64,000 bases of DNA from Pseudanabaena sp. ABRG5-3 (lineage in GTDB: Bacteria; Cyanobacteriota; Cyanobacteriia; Pseudanabaenales; Pseudanabaenaceae). The stretch spans positions 124,001 to 188,000 of the forward strand of contig NZ_AP017561.1 in the NCBI RefSeq assembly GCF_003967015.1, given 5' to 3'. The notes under the pieces were generated by a model that worked only from the letters and a program-made list of their open reading frames with translations, did no database searches and was not told the origin of the DNA. Below, in pieces: positions 27,186 to 36,275 of the stretch (position 1 is its first letter; every line of letters begins with the position of its first letter). The position numbers were made by a program, and so were the translations under genes.

Positions 27186-30100
27186 ATGGATGAAAGTCGT
27201 CTTAAAGGCTATCTTAACCTAATTCAATCACTACTTGACTGTAAAAGTGGCGAGGAGTTGGCGCTGTTACAAAATAATCAAGAGTTGATTGACATTGATT
27301 TTATTCAAGTGATGGAACAGGTTGCAACTCAGGCTGAAGAAGAAGGACAACAAAAAGCGGCAGATTTTTTACAGACTTTAGTTAAGCAATTAAAAAAAGC
27401 TTTTGCAGTAGCAGAATCAACATATAATTCTCAAGAGCAAGGTGAAAATAATCAAGCTTATCACAACTTAATAGAAGCACTATTGTCTTGTCCTAATAGT
27501 CAAAAAGGGCAAATTTTGAAGGATAATTTTGATTTGCTTGATTTAGGCCTGTCAGAGACGATGAAGCAGGTTGCAGAAACCCTCATGGAAGAGGGTGAGG
27601 AAGATACATCTGAGTGGTTACTAAATGTTGCTTCTCAAGTGAGGGTTGTTGTAGCAGCTCGCCTATTCGATAAAGGTAATCAATATTACCATCTTAACAA
27701 TTTTGCAGCAGCCGAGCAATCATGGCAAGAGGCTCTAGCTTTATATCAGGAAATTGGCGATCGCCAAAGGGAAGCAGAATTGTTAAATAGCCTTGGTATT
27801 GCTTGTTACTTTATGGGACGATATCAGACTGCTATTGATTACTGCCAGCAATCACTTAAAATTCAAAAGGATATTGGCGATTCTCCAGAGGAGAGGCTTC
27901 GCCAACGCACAGGAGAAGCAGGTTCTCTGATCAATATTGGTAATGCTCTTTACTCTTCAGGCAAATATGATGTAGCTATCGATTACTATCAGCAGTCACT
28001 TGCAATTAAAAGGGAGATAGGGGAGCGTAGAGGGGAAGCGACTGCGTTAATGAATATAGGTAATGCTTTGTACTCAACTGCAAAATACGATTTAGCTATA
28101 GACTATTATCAAAAGTCACTGGCAATTCAAGAGGAAATAGACGATCGCAAAGAAGAGGCGAAATCTAGGGGTAATTTAGGTGCGGCTTATATTGCTCTGG
28201 GACAGTACAAAAAAGCAATCGACTTTTATGAACAACAACTAGCGATTGCACGAGAAATAGGAGATCGTCTTGGAGAGGCTAACGCACTAAATAATTTAGG
28301 TACTCTGTATGACGCATTAGGTCAATATGAGTTGGATATTAAATACCAAAAGCAGTCACTAGCAATTTACCAGGAGATAAAATATCGCCATGGGGAAGCT
28401 TGCTCTCTTGGAAACTTAAGTTGTGCTTATCGTGCATTAGGTCAGTACAATTTGGATATTGATTATCAGCAGCAATCACTAGCTATAACACGAGAACTTG
28501 GCGACTTGCAAGGAGAAGCAACATCTCTTGGTAGTTTGGGTAATACTTACTTATTGCTGGGGGAGTATGATGCTGCTGTTGACTATTATCAGCAGTGGCT
28601 GAAAACTTCTCAAGAAATCGGCGATCGCAGAGGAGAAGCCAAATCAATGGCGGGTTTAGGTATTGCTTATGATTATTTAGAAAAATACCAGCAAGCTATT
28701 GACTATCATCGGAATTCACTTAAAGTTGCTGAAGAGATTGGTGATTTTGATAGCCAAGGAACCGCATTGAATAATTTAGGGTACTCTCTTTTTAAATCAG
28801 ATCAAATAGAAGAAGCCGAAACAAAACTTCAAGAGGGAATAAAAATTAGAGAATCTTTACGTTTAGATCTAAAAGACTCTGATAAAATATCAATTTTTGA
28901 AGACCAAGCTCGTACTTATCGGCTGTTGCAAGAAGTGTTAATTTATCAAAATAAATTTTCAGAAGCTTTAGAAATTTCCGAGCGCGGTCGTACTCGTGCA
29001 TTTGTAGATTTGTTAGCTGAACGTTTATTTAAACAAACCAATACACAAAACCTCGCTAATCCCATAACCTATCTTCAGGTTCAACAAGTTGCTCAATTAC
29101 AAAATTCAATCCTAGTCGAATACTCAATTATTGATGAAAATAAACTATTGTTTATTTGGGTTATTAAACCAACAGGCGAAATAAATTTTTCTCAAGTAGA
29201 CCTGAGATTTCTCAAACAAGAATACACATCACTATCTAACTTAATTACACAAGCTCGTGCATCTTTAGGTATTTTAGAAAGTAAAAGTGATATATCAAAT
29301 CATACAGTTTTTGAAGATTGTAATAAATTCATTGAGTTAAAGCAACTTTATAAAATTCTTATTCAACCAATCTCTCACCTACTACCAACTGACCCTAAAA
29401 TTCCTGTTTTCTTCATTCCGCAAGATACCCTTTTCTTAATTCCCTTCCCTGCGCTGCAAGACGCAGAAGGCAAATTCCTTATAGAAAAACACACTATTGT
29501 TACTGCTCTTTCCATTCAAATACTGGAGTTAACCCAAAAACGAAGTGTAGAAGTACCAGAAACTTCTTTAGAAGCTCTGGTTGTGGGAAATCCGAAAATG
29601 CCAACTATTCCCTTAACTGATCCACCTGCACAGTTATCGGATTTAGCTTGGGCAAAAATTGAAGCGCAAGCGATCGCACCCCTTCTTAATACCCAAGCCA
29701 TCATGGGTGCAAATGCAACCAAAGCACATATAACACAGCTTTTTCCCAAAGCGCGATTGATACACTTCGCAACTCACGGATTATTAGATGATATCCGACA
29801 ACTGGGCATACCTGGGGCGATCGCTCTTGCTCCCAGCGATGGTGATCATGGTTTTCTCACGGCTGGCGAAATCTACGACATGAAACTAAATGCCGAACTG
29901 GTTGTGCTGAGTGCTTGCAATACAGGACAGGGTAAAATTACTGGCGATGGCGTGATTGGACTATCCCGTTGTTTGATAGCTGCTGGGGTAAAAAGTGTAA
30001 TTGTGTCTCTGTGGTCGGTAGAGGATTTATCCACTACCTTATTGATGGTGAAATTTTACCAAATTTTCCAACAGGGAGTAACGTCTACCGTCGCTCTTAA

Positions 30101-30287
30101 CGATGCTCAACGCTGGTTGTTGGGAGTTACGAAAACAGAATTAGAAGTTTGGCTAAAAACTAACGAGAGATTTTTTAATGCTACGTTAAAAATTAACCTG
30201 CGCCGCAGGTTGCATCAGTTAGATGATAACGCCAAACTATTTCAACACCCCCGATATTGGGCGGCATTTTGTGCGATCGGTCAGTAA
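27186..30287 (+). CDS. TPR-CHAT caspase-like protein 6, divergent type
   Basis: 1033 residues from ATG 27186 (MDESRLKGYLNLIQSLLDC), chosen because the sister proteins start at this point; an ATG at 27144 is in frame. Module 1 is present twice in tandem (about 1-75 and 96-165, NLIEALLSCPNSQKGQIL), and module 2 is absent. About ten standard 40-residue TPRs (GNALYSxAKYDLAIDYYQ, QSLAIxxEIGDRxGEA) follow, about 170-560. The hinge is different (SERGRTRAFVDLLAERL). The CHAT domain is of the common type: His864 in HFATHG, Cys911 in SACNTG. This is a different CHAT lineage that has acquired the same N-terminal module as its neighbours. A short in-frame insertion at 27882-27908 looks like an interspersed repeat. 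Confidence 0.9.
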   Translation: MDESRLKGYLNLIQSLLDCKSGEELALLQNNQELIDIDFIQVMEQVATQAEEEGQQKAADFLQTLVKQLKKAFAVAESTYNSQEQGENNQAYHNLIEALLSCPNSQKGQILKDNFDLLDLGLSETMKQVAETLMEEGEEDTSEWLLNVASQVRVVVAARLFDKGNQYYHLNNFAAAEQSWQEALALYQEIGDRQREAELLNSLGIACYFMGRYQTAIDYCQQSLKIQKDIGDSPEERLRQRTGEAGSLINIGNALYSSGKYDVAIDYYQQSLAIKREIGERRGEATALMNIGNALYSTAKYDLAIDYYQKSLAIQEEIDDRKEEAKSRGNLGAAYIALGQYKKAIDFYEQQLAIAREIGDRLGEANALNNLGTLYDALGQYELDIKYQKQSLAIYQEIKYRHGEACSLGNLSCAYRALGQYNLDIDYQQQSLAITRELGDLQGEATSLGSLGNTYLLLGEYDAAVDYYQQWLKTSQEIGDRRGEAKSMAGLGIAYDYLEKYQQAIDYHRNSLKVAEEIGDFDSQGTALNNLGYSLFKSDQIEEAETKLQEGIKIRESLRLDLKDSDKISIFEDQARTYRLLQEVLIYQNKFSEALEISERGRTRAFVDLLAERLFKQTNTQNLANPITYLQVQQVAQLQNSILVEYSIIDENKLLFIWVIKPTGEINFSQVDLRFLKQEYTSLSNLITQARASLGILESKSDISNHTVFEDCNKFIELKQLYKILIQPISHLLPTDPKIPVFFIPQDTLFLIPFPALQDAEGKFLIEKHTIVTALSIQILELTQKRSVEVPETSLEALVVGNPKMPTIPLTDPPAQLSDLAWAKIEAQAIAPLLNTQAIMGANATKAHITQLFPKARLIHFATHGLLDDIRQLGIPGAIALAPSDGDHGFLTAGEIYDMKLNAELVVLSACNTGQGKITGDGVIGLSRCLIAAGVKSVIVSLWSVEDLSTTLLMVKFYQIFQQGVTSTVALNDAQRWLLGVTKTELEVWLKTNERFFNATLKINLRRRLHQLDDNAKLFQHPRYWAAFCAIGQ
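27882..27908. repeat. Interspersed GCGAAGCC-type repeat inside CHAT-6
   Basis: The stretch containing GAGAGGCTTCGCCAACGC matches a short repeat widespread in cyanobacterial genomes (complement GCGTTGGCGAAGCCTCTC). It breaks the regular 40-residue TPR spacing by adding about nine residues (SPEERLRQR) in frame. Confidence 0.6.
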
Positions 30288-30373
30288 TAAACATTGTTCT
30301 TGATCGCAAAAGTAAGCAACATCTTCGACTCAATAGCCCCGCATCATCATAGCAAATTAACCCACGATCAGCG

Positions 30374-33300
30374 ATGAATTCCCCATCCAGTCAAGCACAA
30401 TTGAAATTAATTATACAACTCCTTGCGTGTCCTAGTGGGCAAGAACCAGAACTGCTGGCTGCGAATATAACGTTAGTAAATACCGATTTGGTTGAGATGA
30501 TGATGCAGATAGCTGGGAATTTGCCGCAGCAGGCTGGGAAAAAAGATGCTGAATGGTTGGTTGATTTAGCACGAAAATTAGCAGAATTTCCCAGCCTTAT
30601 GTCGCAAGAAGATACAGGGTCTGCCGATTCATCAAACTGGACAGATCGACATCGATTTTTCATGCAAGTCTTGGAAGCAATTATTGAAAGTAGAGGCAAT
30701 TTACAGGATATCTATCCTTTAATAGAACATAACTTACATCTAGTTGACATTAATTGGATTGATTTGTTGCAGAACTGGCTCTCTAGTATTATCCAACAGA
30801 ATAAGATTGAGAAAAATGCTACTGGTCGGGCTGAAATCGTTGCGGCAGTTCTTTACAATATGGGGAATTTATTCTTAGATTTTCCACAAGGTTCTCTGTC
30901 TCTTAATCTGGAAATTGCCATTGCAAGTTATCAGTTGGCTTTGGATATCTATCGTCAATTAGGACTGCAACAGAACTTGTTTCAGACTCTCACTAATTTA
31001 GGGAGTGTCTACAGTAAAAAAGCAGAAACGGGAATTTATCCCCCTGCCAATTTGCAAGCAATTGAATGCTATATAGAGGCCAGCCAAATTTTACGTGCAT
31101 TAGGTTTGCCGGAAAGTTTATCACTCACTCTAACTAACTTAGGAATTGCATATTGCGATCGCGCAGATTTCGGAATCGATCCAGCCACTAACTTAGAGCA
31201 GGCGATCACATCTCACTTAGAAGCAGTCGAAATTCGTCGTCAACTTGGTTTGTCATTGGATTTATCAGTAACTTTCACAAATTTGGGGAATGCTTATCTT
31301 GCTCAAGCAGAATTAGGTATTGAACCTGTTAATAATCTCAAAAAAACGATAGATGCTTATCTAGAGTCTATCAAGATTCGCCGAAAATTGAAACTAGAAA
31401 AAAGTTTATCTGCACCCCTCATTAACTTAGGAAATGCTTACCGCACCCAAGCTCAAATGGGAATTGAGCCTGTTCTCAATCTGCAACGAGCGATCGAGAC
31501 TTATAAAGAAGCTGTTTCTATCCTGCGTCAACATAGACAAGAACGAGATTTATCCACAGTTCTCAACAGTTTAGCTAATACCTACCGAACTCAAGCAGAG
31601 TTAGGAATTGAGCCTGTTCTCAATCTGCAACGGGCGATCAAGACCTATACAGAAGCCACTCAAATCCTCTCTCAATCAGAACTGCAACGAGACTTGTGTC
31701 AAACTTTGAATAATTTAGGTATTGCTTATCGTACTCAAGCTAATTTAGGAATCGATCCTGTTATAAATCTGAACAAAGCTATTCGCACTTATCAAGAAGC
31801 CGCCCAAGTTCTTCGTCAACTGGGGCTTCAACGAGATTTGTCTGCGACACTCAATAATCTAGGTATTGCTTATCGTACTCAAGCTGAATTGGGGATAGAA
31901 CCTGCTGCAAATTTGCAATGGGCGATCAACACCTATACAGAAGCAGCCAAAATTTTCCAGCAATTAAAATTGGATCGCGAGTTAAGTCATACCCTCAATA
32001 ATTTGGGAGGTGCTTACTACATGAAAGCCGAATTTGGGATAGAACCTGCTGTTAGTTTACTGGAGGCGATCAATACCTATATCAAAGCAGTTGCAATCCG
32101 TCGTCATCTTGGATGGGAACGGGATCTATCCCAAACCCTGAATAATCTGGGAACGGCATACCTTACCCAAGCTCAACTACAAATCGATCCAGTTATTAAT
32201 CTACAACGAGCGATCAGTACCTATACAGAAGCCGCGCAAATTCTTCAGTCAGATCTGGAATGGGAATTGTCCACAATTTTAGACAACTTAGGAACAACTT
32301 ATCGCACCCAAGCCCAACAGCAAATAGAGCCTGACATCAATCTACAACGAGCGATTGAAGCCTACACCCAAGCCGTCCAAATTCGTCGCAGGGCTGGGTT
32401 TGAGCGAGGTTTATCTCAAACACTTAACAACTTAGCCACGGCTTACCGCACTCAAGTTGAATTAGGGATCGACCCCGATGTAAATCGTCAGTCCGCAGTT
32501 GTGGCGTATCGAGAGGCTTTACAGACTTTTGACCCTCAAGTTTTGCCAGTGGATTGTCTCAGAACAGGGCGTAATTTGGGTAATTTTGCTTTATCTCAAG
32601 AATGGTGGGAAATCGCGATCGAAGGCTACACTCCCGCCATTAATGCTGTCGAGCAAACTCGTTTTTCGTCGCTCTCTGAATCTCGGAAAAAAGAAGTAAC
32701 AGAAGGAGCGATTCAGGTCTATCGCAACATCGTTCAAACGTATATCCAACTTCAGCAATACGATAAAGCCCTAGAATATGTCGATCGCAGCAAAACCCGC
32801 AACCTCGTCGAACTCCTTACCACACGCGATCTTACACCTAAAGGAGACATTCCCTCCGACACGCTCCATCATCTGCAAACTCTACGGCAAGAACTCCTAA
32901 TTGCAGAACGCCGCCTCAATCCCGATCTAGAACGACTCAATACTTTACGTCAGGAACTGGATACTTACATTCAAACATATATCCAGCCGATCGACCCCAG
33001 TTTCTCACTCACCCAAAAAGTCAACCCGATCAACTTTGCTACCATGCGAGAAACACTAACTGACTATCGCTCTGCACTTGTAGCTTGGTATGTTATGGGT
33101 GATCGCATACTCACCTTTATTGTCACCCGTCAAACGTATCGACCTCATCTCATTGAATTGGCAAAAGATTCACGCCAAGCCTTGATCGAGCTGGCAAACC
33201 AATATCTCAACTGTTATACCAAAGATAAAACAGCTTGGAAAACCCAATTACCCGATTTTTTGCAAGAAATTGCCACTTTACTCAATCTTTCATCTGTACT

Positions 33301-34255
33301 TCAGCATATCCCCGATACGTGCGATCAGCTCATTCTAGTTCCTCATCTATTTCTGCATTTGTTGCCCCTCCATGCCTTGCCTATTGAAGAGGAGGGAGGG
33401 AAATCTTACTTGCTCGATCGCTTTCCTCATGGCCTTCACTATGCTCCCAGCATTCAATTACTACAACTGAGCCAAACCTGGAGCCGCCCATCATTCCAAC
33501 GTTTTTTCGGTGTGCAGAATCCCACAGAAGATCTCAGTTTTACCGATCTAGAAGTAGCAACTATCCGCACCAGCTTTCATCCTTACGACGAAGTATTAGA
33601 GCGACACCAAGCCCAGAAAGAATCTCTAACCTCAGAACGTCTTGCCCAAACCAATATCGCTCATTTCTCCTGTCATGGTTATTTTAACCTTGAAACACCC
33701 AGTCAGTCTGCTCTGCTTTTGGCAGGAAGCAACACCAGATCTGCGACGATTTCTAACGATCAAACGCACTTTTGGGCGAGTCGCGATGGAGGTGAAATTG
33801 ACCTAGAAAAATGCCTTACTCTCGGTGATATCTTTGCCTTAGATCTGCGCCAATGTCGCCTCACTACCCTTTCTGCCTGTGAAACAGGTCTGACGGATTT
33901 TAAATCTCTCAGTGATGAATATATTGGTTTACCCAGTGGTTTTCTCTATGCAGGCAGCCCCAGTGTAGTCAGCAGTCTTTGGACAGTTAACGATCTATCG
34001 ACAGCTTTTTTGATGATTAAGTTTTATCAAAATATACAAGCTGTTCATTCAGTTGCAGTTGCCCTCAATCAAGCTCAACTTTGGCTGAGAGATATAACAA
34101 AGATTGAATTAAAAGCATGGATAACAGCTAAGTCACTTCCGCTTGATCCGACCATGCGACAGAACCTTGCAAAAAGACTACACAAGTTGCAAGATGACCA
34201 AAAACCCTTTCAAACCCCGTTTCATTGGGCGGCATTTTGCGCGATCGGGAAGTAG
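30374..34255 (+). CDS. TPR-CHAT caspase-like protein 7
   Basis: 1293 residues, the largest of the array, from ATG 30374 (MNSPSSQAQLKLIIQLLAC). Module 1 (about 1-75, LACPSGQEPELLAANITL), module 2 (about 95-190, LEAIIESRGNLQDIYPLIEH). About eleven 48-residue repeats of a distinct subtype follow (NLQRAIxTYTEAAQILxQ, LNNLGIAYRTQAELGIEPV), about 175-740. Hinge YVDRSKTRNLVELLTTRD near 802. CHAT domain with His1101 (HFSCHG) and Cys1169 (SACETG), and an insert between them (TRSATISNDQTHFWASRDGG). The repeats are highly regular, suggesting recent expansion. Its C-terminus and 3' flank match CHAT-4. It closes the array; the DNA after it is IS debris. Confidence 0.9.
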   Translation: MNSPSSQAQLKLIIQLLACPSGQEPELLAANITLVNTDLVEMMMQIAGNLPQQAGKKDAEWLVDLARKLAEFPSLMSQEDTGSADSSNWTDRHRFFMQVLEAIIESRGNLQDIYPLIEHNLHLVDINWIDLLQNWLSSIIQQNKIEKNATGRAEIVAAVLYNMGNLFLDFPQGSLSLNLEIAIASYQLALDIYRQLGLQQNLFQTLTNLGSVYSKKAETGIYPPANLQAIECYIEASQILRALGLPESLSLTLTNLGIAYCDRADFGIDPATNLEQAITSHLEAVEIRRQLGLSLDLSVTFTNLGNAYLAQAELGIEPVNNLKKTIDAYLESIKIRRKLKLEKSLSAPLINLGNAYRTQAQMGIEPVLNLQRAIETYKEAVSILRQHRQERDLSTVLNSLANTYRTQAELGIEPVLNLQRAIKTYTEATQILSQSELQRDLCQTLNNLGIAYRTQANLGIDPVINLNKAIRTYQEAAQVLRQLGLQRDLSATLNNLGIAYRTQAELGIEPAANLQWAINTYTEAAKIFQQLKLDRELSHTLNNLGGAYYMKAEFGIEPAVSLLEAINTYIKAVAIRRHLGWERDLSQTLNNLGTAYLTQAQLQIDPVINLQRAISTYTEAAQILQSDLEWELSTILDNLGTTYRTQAQQQIEPDINLQRAIEAYTQAVQIRRRAGFERGLSQTLNNLATAYRTQVELGIDPDVNRQSAVVAYREALQTFDPQVLPVDCLRTGRNLGNFALSQEWWEIAIEGYTPAINAVEQTRFSSLSESRKKEVTEGAIQVYRNIVQTYIQLQQYDKALEYVDRSKTRNLVELLTTRDLTPKGDIPSDTLHHLQTLRQELLIAERRLNPDLERLNTLRQELDTYIQTYIQPIDPSFSLTQKVNPINFATMRETLTDYRSALVAWYVMGDRILTFIVTRQTYRPHLIELAKDSRQALIELANQYLNCYTKDKTAWKTQLPDFLQEIATLLNLSSVLQHIPDTCDQLILVPHLFLHLLPLHALPIEEEGGKSYLLDRFPHGLHYAPSIQLLQLSQTWSRPSFQRFFGVQNPTEDLSFTDLEVATIRTSFHPYDEVLERHQAQKESLTSERLAQTNIAHFSCHGYFNLETPSQSALLLAGSNTRSATISNDQTHFWASRDGGEIDLEKCLTLGDIFALDLRQCRLTTLSACETGLTDFKSLSDEYIGLPSGFLYAGSPSVVSSLWTVNDLSTAFLMIKFYQNIQAVHSVAVALNQAQLWLRDITKIELKAWITAKSLPLDPTMRQNLAKRLHKLQDDQKPFQTPFHWAAFCAIGK

Positions 34256-34299
34256 TAAATTAGAGCGTCTAAATAGGTGATTCAGGGAGTTACTTTAAC
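34253..34299 (+). repeat. 3' flank shared with CHAT-4 (copy B)
   Basis: Second copy of the segment at 16712-16758; identity begins in the last codons of the gene and ends abruptly at TTACTTTAAC. It marks one boundary of a duplication or gene-conversion tract. Confidence 0.75.
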
Positions 34300-34380
34300 C
34301 AATACTTCGGACACTTTTTTAATGCGCCTATAAGGCTTGCAGGGTAATAATTTGATTGAATTGACTGCCAGCTAAAACGG

Positions 34381-34476
34381 GCACTGGTCAGCTAAATCGG
34401 GATCGACGTATTTGCGTCTTTTTTGTCGGCATGAAATGGACGTTTCAGAACCCATCCCACATTAGCCGACCAGTGC
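34381..34476. repeat. Imperfect 15-bp inverted repeat in the gap after the array
   Basis: GCACTGGTCAGCTAA (34381-34395) and TTAGCCGACCAGTGC (34462-34476) are complementary except for one base, 66 bases apart. A partial direct repeat, CAGCTAAAACGGG / CAGCTAAATCGGG, adjoins the left arm. The 34300-34485 gap contains no gene; this looks like a decayed insertion end or MITE. Confidence 0.5.
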
Positions 34477-34485
34477 CGCCTAAAG

Positions 34486-34964
34486 TTATCGACAAATACG
34501 AATTTGTGGAATAACAACAAACCAATCTTGCAAGATTTCACCAGTTACGGGATCGGTTTGTATGTGTCTGTAAATGCCTCTTATCGTTGTTTCCCCATCT
34601 TTAAATACAAAGCTATTAGGGCTAATACCTTTTTTTTGTATTAACTCTTGACTTTTGCTTCTAGATAAAGCTCCAATTTTTATATTGTCTGTAGTACGGA
34701 TATCCCAGCTATTACCCCAATTAGACACCTTGAGCAATAAGCGATCGCCTTCATGGAGATTTTTAATAATTTCTTGTTTATTTTGAGTGTCTAGATCACC
34801 TAAGTTAATATCTCTTGGGGTCATGTCTGCATAATAAATAAATTGAGGTAAATCGATAGTTGGAAGCCTCATGGGATAGGGCGTAGCTTCAGCCTCCCTC
34901 ACAAATTGACTATCCGAAGTCCTAGTTATGATTAGTTTCTCTTTAGCGCGAGTCATGCCAACAT
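34486..34964 (-). pseudogene. C-terminal fragment of the Exo-RecQ-UvrD protein
   Basis: The separated tail of the helicase gene, starting within target-duplicated DNA as VG-MTRAKEKLIITRTSDSQF. MTRAKEKL is the second half of UvrD motif VI; its first half (RRLFYVG) ends the 5' portion at 36276 on the far side of the IS element. About 150 residues follow, including HEGDRLLLKVSNWGNSWDI and RGIYRHIQTDPVTGE, a small possibly beta-rich C-terminal domain I cannot name. The ATG inside motif VI could allow separate translation, but the fragment has no ATPase core. Confidence 0.85.
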
Positions 34965-36275
34965 CTGATTGACTGACAAAAGTCTAGGAAGTACAGTCGA
35001 GAGTAGAAACATAGAACTCAATACGAAAGCTCTTCTGACAATGTTTTGGACGAGAAGCAATAGCAGGATCGGAGTCCAGATAAGAAGTAAAAGAGTAAGA
35101 AGGGAAGAAAGCCCAGTTTTTCGTAAGAGCTGAGTGAATCCAGTTCCAGCCAATCTTGAGATAACTAAGCCCACGAAACCAATGAGGATCAACCAAACGA
35201 CGAAAGCCAGAATTGGCAACTGCTAGCCCTTGAGCAGTCAAAAACAAAGTGGTCATGGCAACAACGAAACAAAGGCGGGAAATAGCAGGAGCCGAACGTA
35301 AACGCGAAGATTCCAAGTCAAAGCCATTGGATTTGTCATCCAAGAAATTCTCCTCAATATCGAATCTGAGACCATACTCCCAAAAAGTCTGGATTGATGT
35401 GGGTTCAGTGCTGAGAATATACCAATGCTCTCGGCTATGGGATTCCCAAGCCGCCGCAATATGCATATTGGTAAGACGCTTGGACTCAGTTTTATGGACT
35501 TGGACATTGTGGAGCAACTTGGCTTCACCAAGACGAAGATGTAATTGGTTGACAGTTTGCCAGCGATTCTTGGGGTGATGTATCCAGAAATTCCCTTTGA
35601 TCCTAATCCGACATTGCCACTTTAATTCACTTACATAGCGCACCAATTCTGGATTAGCAAATCCTCGGTCAGCTAATAAAATTACTTTGACATTCACGGG
35701 TAACAGTTTTGATGCACGTTGAAACATGTCCCGATAGCTACTCATATCCACACTGCTACTGCGATGTTCGATAACACGCCAACATAAGGGCAAGGCTCTT
35801 CCCCGATGCACTACACACAATCGAATTATGCAGTATTCTTTCCACAGTTGGCTCGTATCAAAACTTAGATAGATTTCTTGCTCTTTCCAGTTTGACAATA
35901 ACTCTTTAATCACTGGACTGTAGAGCTTGGCGGGATTGATCCGTGGATTATTTAGCCATCTTGACAGTTGCCTTTGTGTACTTTGAGCGATTAATGCTTT
36001 GGTGTTGATGTGGCTTAGCCATTTTGTTAAATTTACACTCCCTGTGGCGATCATTCCCACCATCATCCACACCATTACTCCTAAATGGCGCACATCTGAC
36101 CAGTCACTGTATTGACTCCCGAATTTTGTTAGTTCATTATAGATACGTGAGGCGTTTTGGGGCATTTGTCCTATGCTCTTTCTTTGATAAAAACAGCATA
36201 CGCCTCTTTCTTCTCAATTCTACTCTCTGTATACTTTCTCGCTACTTCTAGTTCTACTTTTGTCAGTCAATCAGG
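34965..36275 (-). mobile_element. IS4-family insertion sequence in the helicase gene
   Basis: About 1311 bp with perfect 19-bp inverted ends (34965-34983, CTGATTGACTGACAAAAGT, and 36256-36274), plus one extra G at the right edge. The flanking 8-bp direct repeat GCCAACAT (34957-34964 and 36276-36283) is the target duplication. Different sequence and ends from the IS4-family element at 16909. Confidence 0.93.
34984..36165 (-). CDS. IS4-family transposase
   Basis: 393 residues, MPQNASRIYNELTKFGSQYS, apparently intact. DDE triad: Asp in LSFDTSQLWK, Asp in LLADRGFANP, Glu in the YREK signature (YGLRFDIEENFLDDK, a Y-x2-R-x3-E-x6-K pattern). Fills the element almost from end to end, so the copy is probably functional and recent. 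Confidence 0.9.
   Translation of the reverse strand: MPQNASRIYNELTKFGSQYSDWSDVRHLGVMVWMMVGMIATGSVNLTKWLSHINTKALIAQSTQRQLSRWLNNPRINPAKLYSPVIKELLSNWKEQEIYLSFDTSQLWKEYCIIRLCVVHRGRALPLCWRVIEHRSSSVDMSSYRDMFQRASKLLPVNVKVILLADRGFANPELVRYVSELKWQCRIRIKGNFWIHHPKNRWQTVNQLHLRLGEAKLLHNVQVHKTESKRLTNMHIAAAWESHSREHWYILSTEPTSIQTFWEYGLRFDIEENFLDDKSNGFDLESSRLRSAPAISRLCFVVAMTTLFLTAQGLAVANSGFRRLVDPHWFRGLSYLKIGWNWIHSALTKNWAFFPSYSFTSYLDSDPAIASRPKHCQKSFRIEFYVSTLDCTS

Noticed and set aside
3557-34255. Type III-E (gRAMP/Craspase) CHAT system
   Set aside because: CHAT-TPR proteins are present but there is no Cas7-like fusion, Csx30/31-like gene or CRISPR array anywhere in the window.
34953-35219. 88-codon hydrophobic minus-strand frame spanning the IS end
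   Set aside because: It is an out-of-frame reading of the IS4 transposase C-terminus and the terminal repeat.
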